Source of the DNA: Enterovirga aerilata
Lineage (GTDB): Bacteria; Pseudomonadota; Alphaproteobacteria; Rhizobiales; Beijerinckiaceae
NCBI RefSeq assembly: GCF_013044135.1
Contig: NZ_JABEPP010000002.1
Location: 620,001-684,000, forward strand
Length of the DNA stretch: 64,000 nucleotides
Direction of reading: 5' to 3'
Below are positions 1 to 7,346 of this stretch, one piece after another (position 1 is the first letter of the stretch; the number at the start of each line of letters is the position of its first letter). The position numbers and the translations under genes were made by a program. The notes under the pieces are model-generated. The model ran no database searches and was not told the DNA's origin. It saw nothing but the letters and a program-made list of their open reading frames with translations.

Positions 1-2
1 CG

Positions 3-776
3 ACGAGCCTCAAGGAAGCCAAGGCCATGCTGGCCGAGCATCCCGACGGCAAGTTCCTGTCCGGCGGACATACGCTTCTTCCTGCCATGAAGCTGCGCCT
101 GGCCGGCCCGGCCGCCCTGATCGATCTCTCGGGCGTCGAGGGCATGCGGGGGATCGAGCGCAAGGGCGACACCCTGGTGATCGGCGCCTTCATGAAGCAC
201 CGCGAGGTGGCCGGTTCGGACGTGGTCAAGGCCGCCATCCCGACGCTCGCCGAGATGGTCGGCACGATCGGCGATCCGGCCGTGCGCCACCGGGGCACGA
301 TCGGCGGCTCGATCGCCAACAACGATCCCTCGGCCGATTACGCGGCCGCCGCGATGGCGCTTGCTGCGACGATCGTGACCGATTCCCGTCGCATCCCGGC
401 CGACGAGTTCTTCACCGGTCTCTTCTCCACCGCCCTGGAGGACGGGGAGATCGTGACCGCGGTCGAGTTCCCGATCCCGAGGCGGATGGGCTACCAGAAG
501 TTCCGCAATCCCGCCTCGCGCTACGCGCTGTGCGGAGTGGCGGTGGCCGAAACCGCGGCGGGCGAGGTCCGCGTCGCAGTGATCGGGGCGGGCGCGGACG
601 GCGTGTTCCGCATGGCCGAGATGGAGAACGCGCTGAAGGGGAACTTCTCGCCCGACGCGATCAAGGACATCAAGGTCCCGACCGACGGCATGGCGTCGGA
701 CATCCACGCCGACCAGGAATACCGGGCGCATCTCGTGGGCGTCATGGCCCGCCGCGCGGTCGCCGCGGCGAAATAG
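3..776 (+). CDS. coxM: CO dehydrogenase medium (FAD) subunit, 5'-truncated by window edge
   Basis: This is the FAD-binding subunit of an aerobic CO dehydrogenase-type molybdenum hydroxylase, which passes electrons from the iron-sulfur subunit to the acceptor. The frame is already open at base 3 and reads TSLKEAKAML before the first ATG at 27. That matches the start of CoxM proteins after the usual MYxFxYxRP leader, so about nine residues lie outside the window. Visible FAD motifs are GGHTLLPAMKLRL and TIGGSIANNDPSADYAA, followed by the typical C-terminal flavoprotein domain ending near AVAAAK. It heads a rightward run of cox maturation genes. Its own S and L partners may lie upstream of the window, or they may be the convergent pair at 7.3-10.3 kb. 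Confidence 0.9.
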   Translation, partial: TSLKEAKAMLAEHPDGKFLSGGHTLLPAMKLRLAGPAALIDLSGVEGMRGIERKGDTLVIGAFMKHREVAGSDVVKAAIPTLAEMVGTIGDPAVRHRGTIGGSIANNDPSADYAAAAMALAATIVTDSRRIPADEFFTGLFSTALEDGEIVTAVEFPIPRRMGYQKFRNPASRYALCGVAVAETAAGEVRVAVIGAGADGVFRMAEMENALKGNFSPDAIKDIKVPTDGMASDIHADQEYRAHLVGVMARRAVAAAK

Positions 777-783
777 GCCTGCC

Positions 784-878
784 GGCCTTGTCCTGGCCGG
801 GCTTGACCCGGCCATTCCGACCTGTGAGGCGGAGGCATCTCTCCGACCGGGATGCCCGGGACGAGTCCGGGCATGACA
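784..878. repeat. Pair of intergenic hairpin repeats between coxM and coxD
   Basis: The gap holds two GC-rich hairpins: TGGCCGGG-cttga-CCCGGCCA near 792-812 and TGCCCGG-gacgagt-CCGGGCA near 851-873. Both resemble the imperfect palindromic intergenic repeats scattered through rhizobial genomes. They may act as weak transcription attenuators or mRNA-end stabilisers inside the cox operon. Confidence 0.6.
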
Positions 879-882
879 GCGG

Positions 883-1806
883 ATGAGTGATCGCGCCTCC
901 CTCCCCTCCTCGATCGACGACACGCTCACGGTTCTCGAACGCGGCGGCTACGTGGCCGACCGCGCGCTCGCCACCGTCCTCTTCCTGGCGCTCAGGCTGA
1001 AGCGCCCGCTTTTCCTCGAAGGCGAGGCGGGGGTCGGCAAGACGGAGATCGCCAAGGTCCTCTCGCATGTGCTCGGGCGGAAGCTCATCCGGCTGCAATG
1101 CTACGAGGGGCTGGACGTGGCTTCCGCGGTCTACGAGTGGAACTACGCCGGGCAGATGATGGCGATCCGGCTCGCGGAGGCGGGCGGCAGCGTCGACCGC
1201 GCCACGCTCGAATCCGATCTCTTCTCCGAGCGGTACCTGGTGCGCCGTCCGCTCCTCGATGCGCTGGAGCCGCACGAGGGCGGCCCGCCGGTCCTCCTCA
1301 TCGACGAGCTCGACCGGACCGACGAGGCCTTCGAGGCGTATCTCCTGGAGATCCTGTCCGACTTCCAGGTCACGGTGCCGGAACTCGGCACCGTGCGGGC
1401 GGCCGAACCGCCGATCGTCGTCATCACGTCCAACCGCACCCGCGAGATCCACGATGCGCTGAAGCGGCGGTGCCTCTACCATTGGGTCGATTACCCGGAC
1501 GCGGCGCGCGAGCTCGCGATCCTACATGCCCGCGTTCCGAACGCGCCCGAACGGCTGTCCCGCGAGATCGTCGCCTTCGTGGGCAAGCTCCGCGGCAAGG
1601 AGCTGTTCAAGGCGCCCGGCGTCGCCGAGACCCTCGACTGGGCCCAAGCCCTGATCGAGCTCGACACGGTCGCGCTCGATCCGGACATCGTCGCCGATAC
1701 GCTCGGCGTGCTGCTGAAGTACCAGGACGACATCCAGCGCATGCAGAGCTCCGAGATCCGCAAGGTCATCGACGACCTGCGCGCGGAGCTGGCATCCGCC
1801 CGTTGA
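883..1806 (+). CDS. coxD: CoxD, MoxR-type AAA+ ATPase for CO dehydrogenase maturation
   Basis: The 307-residue protein is a MoxR-family AAA+ ATPase. Walker A GEAGVGKT lies at residues 47-54 and Walker B VLLIDELDR at 137-145, with a sensor-1 region VVITSNRTREIHDALKRR. In carboxidotrophs CoxD is a membrane-associated chaperone needed to build the sulfurated [CuSMoO2] active site, and it works with the VWA protein CoxE. The order coxM-coxD-coxE is the classical one, and coxE follows seven bases after the stop codon. The start overlaps the end of a hairpin repeat. Confidence 0.92.
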   Translation: MSDRASLPSSIDDTLTVLERGGYVADRALATVLFLALRLKRPLFLEGEAGVGKTEIAKVLSHVLGRKLIRLQCYEGLDVASAVYEWNYAGQMMAIRLAEAGGSVDRATLESDLFSERYLVRRPLLDALEPHEGGPPVLLIDELDRTDEAFEAYLLEILSDFQVTVPELGTVRAAEPPIVVITSNRTREIHDALKRRCLYHWVDYPDAARELAILHARVPNAPERLSREIVAFVGKLRGKELFKAPGVAETLDWAQALIELDTVALDPDIVADTLGVLLKYQDDIQRMQSSEIRKVIDDLRAELASAR

Positions 1807-1813
1807 GGGCTGG

Positions 1814-3046
1814 ATGAGGGGAGTGAGGGTGGAGGCTATCGCCCCCGGCGGCCGGATGGCCGAGAACGTCGCGCATTTCGGGCGCGCGCTTCGGGCGGCC
1901 GGCCTGCCCGTCGGCCCGCGCGACGTGGTCGCCGCGATCGAGGCGGTCGAGGCGGCCGGCCTCGGCGGGCGGCAGGATCTCTACTGGACCCTGCACGCCG
2001 TCTTCGTGACACGGCACGAGCAGAGTCCCGTCTTCGATGCCGCCTTCCGGGTGTTCTGGCGCCGGCGCGGTCTCGTCGAGAAGCTGATCGCCGAGATGTC
2101 GCCGGTCGCCCCGGCGGAGAAGCGTACGGACAAGCCGAAGCCGGGCGAAACGCGGGTGATGGAGGCGATCCGCCCCCAAGGACGCGCGGTCCCGGAGGAA
2201 CGGCAGGAGCGCGAGGTCTCGGCCAGGCTCACCGCATCCGACCGCGACGTCGTCCGTTCCAAGGACTTCGCCCAGATGAGCGCGGCCGAGATCGCGAAGG
2301 CGAAGCGGCTGATCGAGGCGCTGCTTCTACCGGAGGATCGCCGCCGCACCCGCCGCCACACGGCCGACCCGCGCGGACGCGTCGTCGACCTTCGCCGCAC
2401 GCTGCGTCGCTCGCTCCGGACGGGAGGCCACTCGATCGACCTCGCCTTCCGGTCGCCGGCCGAGCGCCCGCCGCCGCTCGTCGCCCTCGTCGATATCTCC
2501 GGCTCCATGGCCGAGTATTCCCGGCTGTTCCTCCACTTCCTCCATGCGCTCACGGAGAAGCGGCGGCGGGTCCATTCCTTCGTCTTCGCCACCCGGCTTA
2601 CCAACATCTCCCGCGAACTCGCCCATCGCGACCCGGACGACGCGCTCGCCCGGGCCTCCGCCCGGGTGAAGGACTGGGAGGGCGGCACGCGGATCGCGCC
2701 CGCCCTGCATGAGTTCAACCGGCTCTGGTCCCGCCGCGTCCTCGGCCAGGGCGCGGTCGTGATGCTCTTCACCGACGGACTGGAACGGGAGGTCGGCGAC
2801 GACCTCGCCTTCGAGATGGACCGGCTTCACCGGTCCTGCGGGCGCCTGATCTGGCTGAACCCGCTACTGCGCTTCGACGCGTTCCAGGCGCGGGCCGGCG
2901 GGATCCGGGCGATGCTGCCGCATGTCGACGAGTTCAGGCCCATCCACAATCTGGGCTCGATGGAGGGGCTGGTGCGGGCGCTCGGCCGCGAACGCGAACG
3001 CGCGGCCGACCCCGCCCGCTGGCTCCGCGCCGCAGCGGCTGCATGA
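1814..3046 (+). CDS. coxE: CoxE, VWA-domain partner of the CoxD ATPase
   Basis: This 410-residue protein has a C-terminal von Willebrand factor A domain. The metal-ion site reads VDISGSM, with Asp227, Ser229 and Ser231 (DxSxS), followed by a later TDG motif. The middle is rich in Arg and Glu. MoxR ATPases generally act with VWA proteins to remodel a metalloenzyme, and CoxE is needed for CO dehydrogenase activation. I chose the ATG at 1814 because GAGG sits five bases upstream. The in-frame ATG at 1856 ([16 protein letters not shown]) matches family N-termini and could be the true start. The stop overlaps the next start by four bases. Confidence 0.9.
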   Translation: MRGVRVEAIAPGGRMAENVAHFGRALRAAGLPVGPRDVVAAIEAVEAAGLGGRQDLYWTLHAVFVTRHEQSPVFDAAFRVFWRRRGLVEKLIAEMSPVAPAEKRTDKPKPGETRVMEAIRPQGRAVPEERQEREVSARLTASDRDVVRSKDFAQMSAAEIAKAKRLIEALLLPEDRRRTRRHTADPRGRVVDLRRTLRRSLRTGGHSIDLAFRSPAERPPPLVALVDISGSMAEYSRLFLHFLHALTEKRRRVHSFVFATRLTNISRELAHRDPDDALARASARVKDWEGGTRIAPALHEFNRLWSRRVLGQGAVVMLFTDGLEREVGDDLAFEMDRLHRSCGRLIWLNPLLRFDAFQARAGGIRAMLPHVDEFRPIHNLGSMEGLVRALGRERERAADPARWLRAAAAA

Positions 3047-3372
3047 TCCGCACGATCGCGATCTACGGGACCGCGGCGCTCGCCGAGATCGCAGGCTGTT
3101 TCTCGGTCTGGGCGGTGCTCCGCCTTTCGGCGCCCTCCTGGTGGCTCCTGCCCGGCTTTGCGGCGCTCGCAGCCTTCGCCTATCTCCTGACCCTGGTCGA
3201 GGCCGACGCGGCAGGTCGCGCCTTCGCCGCTTACGGGGGCGTCTACATCGCGGCCTCGCTTATCTGGCTGCGGACCGTCGAGGGTTTCGCGCCCGACCGC
3301 TGGGACCTCATCGGTGCGGGCCTCTCGCTCGCGGGCGCCGCGATCATTATCTTCGGACCAAGACCTGCCTGA
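3043..3372 (+). CDS. YnfA/UPF0060 family small membrane protein
   Basis: A 109-residue very hydrophobic protein with four predicted membrane helices. It carries the UPF0060 signatures [13 protein letters not shown] near the N-terminus and [19 protein letters not shown] in the middle. The family is related to small multidrug resistance transporters, and YnfA has been reported to export toxic cations. Its start overlaps the coxE stop (ATGA) and the XdhC gene follows within 10 bases, so it is embedded in the cox maturation operon. No role in CO dehydrogenase maturation is known, and its presence here looks like operon capture. Confidence 0.85.
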   Translation: MIRTIAIYGTAALAEIAGCFSVWAVLRLSAPSWWLLPGFAALAAFAYLLTLVEADAAGRAFAAYGGVYIAASLIWLRTVEGFAPDRWDLIGAGLSLAGAAIIIFGPRPA

Positions 3373-3381
3373 GGTTTGCCC

Positions 3382-3705
3382 ATGCTCTCCAGCGACAGCG
3401 ATATCCTGAACGAGGCCGAGGCCTGGAAGCGGGCCGGGCGCGAGGTGGCGCTTGCGACCGTGGTCGAGACCTGGGGCTCGGCGCCCCGCCCGGTCGGCAG
3501 CCATCTCGTGATCGACGGAGACGGCAACTTCCTCGGCTCCGTCTCGGGGGGCTGCGTCGAGGGCGACGTCATCACGGAAGCCATGGACGTGATCGGCGAC
3601 GGCAAGCCTCGCATGCTCGAATTCGGGGTGGCGGACGAGACCGCCTGGCGCGCCGGCCTCTCCTGCGGCGGCCGGATCAAAGTCTATGTGGAGAAGGTCG
3701 CGTAG
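3382..3705 (+). CDS. XdhC/CoxI family protein, N-terminal half as a separate gene
   Basis: The 107-residue product corresponds to the XdhC_CoxI domain alone. Key motifs are VVETWGSAPRPVG, GSVSGGCVEGDV and the ending LSCGGRIKVYVE. XdhC proteins bind molybdenum cofactor, promote its sulfuration and insert it into xanthine oxidase-family enzymes. The cysteines in SGGCVEG and LSCGG are the usual conserved ones. The Rossmann half of XdhC is encoded by the next gene six bases downstream, so the usual two-domain protein is made here as two chains. I use the ATG at 3382 rather than a TTG two codons earlier. Confidence 0.88.
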   Translation: MLSSDSDILNEAEAWKRAGREVALATVVETWGSAPRPVGSHLVIDGDGNFLGSVSGGCVEGDVITEAMDVIGDGKPRMLEFGVADETAWRAGLSCGGRIKVYVEKVA

Positions 3706-3711
3706 CCGCTC

Positions 3712-4407
3712 ATGGATCTCTCGCTCCTCTCGGCGCTGAACGCCGAGCGCGCGGCGCGCCGTGCTGCGATCCTGGTCACCGACGTCGCAACCGGCGAGGC
3801 GCGGCTTGTCCGGGAGTACGAGGCCGCCTCCGACCCGCTCGCCCAGGAACTCGCCGAGCGCTTCCGCACCGGCAGGAGCGGGACGATCGAGGTCGACGGC
3901 AGAAGCTTCTTCCTGACCGTGCAGATGCCGCCCGTGCGGCTCGTCGCGATCGGCGCGGTCCATATCAGCCAGGCGCTCGCCCCTATGGCGAAGGGGCTCG
4001 ATCTCGACGTGACGATCGTCGATCCCCGTACGGCCTTCGCCACGCCGGAGCGCTTCCCGGACGTGCCTGTGCTCGCCGAATGGCCGTCCGAGGCTTTGCC
4101 GAAGCTCGGCGGGCTCGACCGCTACACGGCCCTGGCCTGCCTGACGCACGATCCCAAGATCGACGACCCGGCTCTTGAGGCGGCACTCCGCGCGGAGTGC
4201 TTCTATATCGGCGCGCTCGGCTCGCGCCGGACGCATGCCAAGCGCGTCGAGCGGCTCCAGGCGGCCGGGTTCGGCGAGGCCGATATCGCCCGTATCCATG
4301 CGCCGATCGGGCTCGATATCGGGGCCGTATCGCCGGCCGAGATCGCGGTCTCGATCCTGGCCGAGCTCGTCTCCGAGCTCAGGCGCGACCGGCGCCGCAC
4401 GCCGTGA
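3712..4407 (+). CDS. XdhC C-terminal Rossmann-domain protein (CoxF/CoxI-like)
   Basis: A 231-residue protein with the XdhC C-terminal Rossmann fold, including VDPRTAFATPERFPD, the ALACLTHDPKIDDPAL helix, the signature FYIGALGSRRTHAKRVERL and the ending IGLDIGAVSPAEIAVSILAE. The first 100 residues hold the small linker region normally found between the two XdhC domains. It probably forms a complex with the preceding 107-residue protein to deliver sulfurated cofactor to CoxL. The next gene starts at a GTG overlapping this stop codon by four bases, which suggests coupled translation. Confidence 0.87.
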   Translation: MDLSLLSALNAERAARRAAILVTDVATGEARLVREYEAASDPLAQELAERFRTGRSGTIEVDGRSFFLTVQMPPVRLVAIGAVHISQALAPMAKGLDLDVTIVDPRTAFATPERFPDVPVLAEWPSEALPKLGGLDRYTALACLTHDPKIDDPALEAALRAECFYIGALGSRRTHAKRVERLQAAGFGEADIARIHAPIGLDIGAVSPAEIAVSILAELVSELRRDRRRTP

Positions 4408-5423
4408 AGTTCGGACCCGTCCCGGTCGAAGAGGCGGCCGGCTCGATCTCCGCCCACAGCCTGAGACTGCCCGGACTGGTGATCCGGAAAGGAGCGACGA
4501 TCTCGGCCGAACAGGCCGCCGCGCTGAAGGCCGCCGGGCATGCCACGGTCGTCGCGGTCCGCCTCGATCCGGACGACATCGGCGAGGATGCGGCTGCGCT
4601 GCGGCTGGCGGAAGCCGTCGCCGGCGAGAACCTGCGCGTCGAGCGCCCTTTCACCGGACGCGCGAATCTCTATGCCGCGCGCGCCGGGGTGCTCACCGTC
4701 GACGTGCCGGCGGTCGACCGCATCAATGCCGTGGACGAGAGCGTCACGCTCGCGACCCTCCAGGCCTACAAGCCCGTGGTCGAGGGCGAGATGGTCGGGA
4801 CGGTGAAAATCATCCCCTATGCGGTTCCGGGCCGGGTTCTCGACGCGGCGCTCCGGGCAGCGTCGCCCGGCGCGATCGATGTCGCGCCCTATCGGCTGAC
4901 CAAGGTCGGCGCGATCTCGACGATGCTGCCGGGGCTGAAGCCGAGCGTCGTCGTGAAGACCCTGGGCGCGCTGCGGAATCGGCTCGCGCCGGCCGGCGCG
5001 ACGGTGGTGGCGGAAGCGTCGACCCCGCATGCGGCCGAGCCGCTGGCCGAGGAGCTGCGGCGCCAGATCGGGAGCGATGCCGAGATGGTGGTCGTGTTCG
5101 GCGCCTCGGCCATCGCCGACCGGGCCGACGTGATCCCCTCCGCCATCGAGGCGGCAGGCGGTGCCGTCGAGCATTTCGGCATGCCGGTCGATCCCGGCAA
5201 CCTCCTCCTCATCGGCCGCATCGGCGAGAAGCCCGTCATCGGCGCACCCGGCTGCGCACGCTCCCCCAAGGAGAACGGCTTCGACTGGGTGCTGCAGCGG
5301 CTTCTCGCCGGGATCCCGGTCACTCGGGCGGACATCACGAAGCTCGGTGTCGGGGGGCTTCTCATGGAGATCGTCTCGCGCGGCCAGCCACGGGAAGGCG
5401 GCGAGAGGGAGGAGGAGGCGTGA
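4404..5423 (+). CDS. Molybdopterin-binding (MoeA/MogA-like) protein of the cox operon
   Basis: The 339-residue protein belongs to the molybdopterin-binding family found next to MobA/MocA-like nucleotidyltransferases, sometimes fused to them. The second half contains the MogA-type cofactor-binding region, with VVVFGASAIADRADVIPSA, FGMPVDPGNLLLIG and the distinctive GAPGCARSPKENGFDWVL. It probably handles molybdopterin before or after cytidylylation by the downstream enzyme. I start it at the GTG at 4404, which overlaps the previous stop. The open frame extends upstream but only as out-of-frame sequence over the XdhC gene. Confidence 0.85.
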   Translation: MKFGPVPVEEAAGSISAHSLRLPGLVIRKGATISAEQAAALKAAGHATVVAVRLDPDDIGEDAAALRLAEAVAGENLRVERPFTGRANLYAARAGVLTVDVPAVDRINAVDESVTLATLQAYKPVVEGEMVGTVKIIPYAVPGRVLDAALRAASPGAIDVAPYRLTKVGAISTMLPGLKPSVVVKTLGALRNRLAPAGATVVAEASTPHAAEPLAEELRRQIGSDAEMVVVFGASAIADRADVIPSAIEAAGGAVEHFGMPVDPGNLLLIGRIGEKPVIGAPGCARSPKENGFDWVLQRLLAGIPVTRADITKLGVGGLLMEIVSRGQPREGGEREEEA

Positions 5424-5430
5424 GTCGCCT

Positions 5431-5530
5431 GTCATTCCGGGTCGGCGCAACGTGCCGGGCCTGGAACCCGCGGAGGGGCTCCGGATCGACGTCGCGGGTT
5501 CCGGATTCCGCTTGGCGGCCTCGGAATGAC
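5431..5530. repeat. Nested inverted-repeat intergenic element
   Basis: A 100-bp element with two nested pairs of arms. The outer arms are GTCATTCCG (5431-5439) and CGGAATGAC (5522-5530), and the inner arms are GGAACCCGCG (5463-5472) and CGCGGGTTCC (5493-5502). It can fold into a long hairpin between the molybdopterin-binding gene and the cytidylyltransferase gene. It resembles rhizobial intergenic palindromes and is related in style to the coxM-coxD element. Confidence 0.75.
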
Positions 5531-5541
5531 GGCCCGTCTGG

Positions 5542-6156
5542 ATGAGCGTCGCGGCGATCGTTTTAGCTGCGGGACGCGGCACCCGGTTCGGCGAAAGCCC
5601 GAAACTGCTCGCCGAGCTCGACGGCAAACCTCTCGTCCGACACGCCGTCGAGGCGGCGCTCTTGGCAGGATTTCCGACCCTCGTGGTCGTCGGCCATCGC
5701 GAATCGGAGATCCGCGCCGTCTTGGCCGACCTTCCGGTCACCTTCGTCCCGAACGCCGCCTACGCGGAGGGGCTTTCGACCTCGCTGAAGGCCGGCTTCG
5801 CGGCGCTGCCGCCAGACGCCGCAGCGGCCCTCGTGCTCCTCGGGGACATGCCGAAGGTTACACCTCTCCTCCTCCGGGAGTTGGCGGAAACCTGGGAGAG
5901 GTCGGGTCGCCCCAGCGCGGCCGTCCCGGTTGCGGCCGGACGGCGCGGCAATCCTGTCCTTCTCTCCGCGGCGCTCGCCGGCGAGATCGCGGGGCTCACC
6001 GGGGACAGAGGCGCCGGACCGCTGCTCCGGCGTCTTCCCGACGTGGTGGAACTCCCGGCCGAATCCGACGCCACCACGCTCGACGTCGATACGCGGGAAG
6101 CGCTCGCGCGCCTTCAGGCTTGCGCGAACACGACCCCGTCCAGCACAGCCGAATAG
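5542..6156 (+). CDS. mocA: MocA-type molybdenum cofactor cytidylyltransferase
   Basis: The 204-residue NTP-transferase begins AAIVLAAGRGTRFGESPKLL, the nucleotide-binding loop of MobA/MocA enzymes, and later has LLGDMPKVTPLLLREL (metal-binding Asp) and AGRRGNPVLLS. MocA attaches CMP to molybdopterin, giving the cytosine dinucleotide used by xanthine oxidase-family enzymes such as CO dehydrogenase. Its position at the end of the cox maturation run fits that role. The 3' end overlaps the convergent hemolysin III gene by 43 bases. Confidence 0.88.
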   Translation: MSVAAIVLAAGRGTRFGESPKLLAELDGKPLVRHAVEAALLAGFPTLVVVGHRESEIRAVLADLPVTFVPNAAYAEGLSTSLKAGFAALPPDAAAALVLLGDMPKVTPLLLRELAETWERSGRPSAAVPVAAGRRGNPVLLSAALAGEIAGLTGDRGAGPLLRRLPDVVELPAESDATTLDVDTREALARLQACANTTPSSTAE

Positions 6157-6788
6157 AACAGGATGCTCGCGACGAGCACGAAGGCGTGCCAGACCGCGTT
6201 CTGGAATCGAAGCCCATCCCAGACGTGGAAGATCACACCCGCAATGTAGACGGTCCCGCCGGCCACCATCAGCCAGACGGTCGAGGGCGGCAGAGCCGAC
6301 GAGACCGTGTTCCAGGCGAGCCCGCCTGAGAGCCCCAGCAGGATGCAGAGCACGATCGACAGCCGATCGAACCGGCCAGGAAGCGCGATTTTCAGGACCG
6401 CACCGGCGATCGCGACGGCCCACACCCCGAACAGCAGCGCGTAGCGGTCGAAGCCATGGGGAAAGCGGGTGATGAAGGGCGTGTAGGTCGCAGCTATCAG
6501 GACGTAGATCAGGGCGTGGTCGAAGCGGCGCAGGAGCCACTTCGTCCGGGAAACGGGCCAGAGATTGTACGCCGCCGAGACCGACAGCAGCGCAACAAGC
6601 CCCACGGCGTAGACCGTCACGGCCGCGAGTTGCGCCCAGCCCGCGAACACGGCGGCAAGGATGATGATCGCAACCCCGCCGATCACGCCGAAGGCGATGC
6701 CGATCCCATGCACGACCGCGTCGGCGATCATCTCCGCCCGGGTATAGTCCCAGGTGAGGTGAAGCGGGCGTCCGTCGTGGTCGATCAT
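6114..6788 (-). CDS. Hemolysin III (PAQR/AdipoR) family membrane protein
   Basis: A 224-residue protein with seven hydrophobic segments. The N-terminus reads ADAVVHGIGIAFGVIGG, with the conserved His of the first helix. The middle reads RRFDHALIYVLIAATYTPFI (conserved D-H pair and YTP), and near the C-terminus is GVIFHVWDGLRFQNAVWHAFV with the last two conserved histidines. Bacterial members of this zinc-dependent hydrolase-like family are named hemolysin III, but in most species the role is unclear. It follows brnA with no gap (start at 6788, brnA stop at 6789), so the three minus-strand genes look like one transcript. Confidence 0.9.
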   Translation of the reverse strand: MIDHDGRPLHLTWDYTRAEMIADAVVHGIGIAFGVIGGVAIIILAAVFAGWAQLAAVTVYAVGLVALLSVSAAYNLWPVSRTKWLLRRFDHALIYVLIAATYTPFITRFPHGFDRYALLFGVWAVAIAGAVLKIALPGRFDRLSIVLCILLGLSGGLAWNTVSSALPPSTVWLMVAGGTVYIAGVIFHVWDGLRFQNAVWHAFVLVASILFYSAVLDGVVFAQA

Positions 6789-7046
6789 CTAGCAGTGCGT
6801 GTCCTCGACGGCTTCTTCGAGCGCTCGCTCGATGAAGTAATCCGGCGACACACCCTGCTGGTCGGCGCGCTTCCTGACCTTCTCCAGCAGGTCGTCGGGC
6901 ACGAAGGTGTTCGGCGCGGGCCGCACAAACTTGATGGGCGCTACAACGAATTCAGAAAGGTCATACTCCGTCAGGTCCGCCGTGGCGACGAACTCCTCAG
7001 CTTCCTCGTCGGTCGCGAAATCCGGAATCTTCCTTTTGGAGTGCAT
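6789..7046 (-). CDS. brnA: BrnA-like CopG/RHH antitoxin
   Basis: An 85-residue ribbon-helix-helix antitoxin. It begins HSKRKIPDFATDEEAEEF, the usual KKRKIPDFxSDEEAAEW start of BrnA proteins, continues YDLSEFVVAPIKF, and ends with the RHH half DDLLEKVRKRADQQGVSPDYFIE. It would bind BrnT and repress the operon. The start overlaps the end of the toxin reading frame by about 50 bases, which is unusually long even for coupled toxin-antitoxin genes. The toxin is frameshifted, so the antitoxin may now be an orphan. Confidence 0.85.
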   Translation of the reverse strand: MHSKRKIPDFATDEEAEEFVATADLTEYDLSEFVVAPIKFVRPAPNTFVPDDLLEKVRKRADQQGVSPDYFIERALEEAVEDTHC

Positions 7047-7331
7047 CGACCTCTGACCTGTGCATGTAGCGTGCGCTGATCGGCCTGATCAGCATCATGC
7101 CCTGCCTATGACGCCGCGTGAAGACGACGAAGATGTGACGTCCCTCCGCGGTCGCGGCGAAACCCTGCAGCGTTCCTCGCGTCCGGAATGAATATGGTCA
7201 CGCCGCCTTCGCAGACGAGGGCTGTGCAGCACTTCCTCGATCTCTTGGAGGGAGACGCCGTGCTTCATGCATTTCGCGATGTTGCCGGCGTCCCAGTCGA
7301 AACCGAGAGCCCCGTCGTCATCATACGTCAA
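6997..7331 (-). pseudogene. brnT: BrnT-family ribonuclease toxin, frameshifted
   Basis: The first frame starts at 7331 and reads GFDWDAGNIAKCMKHGVSLQEIEE, a normal BrnT opening (FDWDxxKxxxNxxKHGV). It continues to HIHSGREER and then degenerates. Near 7168-7175 a second frame takes over with QGFAATAEGRHIFVVFT, RHRQGMMLIRPISARYMH and RSEVDALQK, the canonical BrnT C-terminal half, ending with TGA at 6997-6999. One missing base explains the change. The toxin is therefore probably inactive, unless this is a sequencing error. A full-length product would be about 111 residues, normal for the family. Confidence 0.8.
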
Positions 7332-7346
7332 GCGGCCCGGCGTGCC

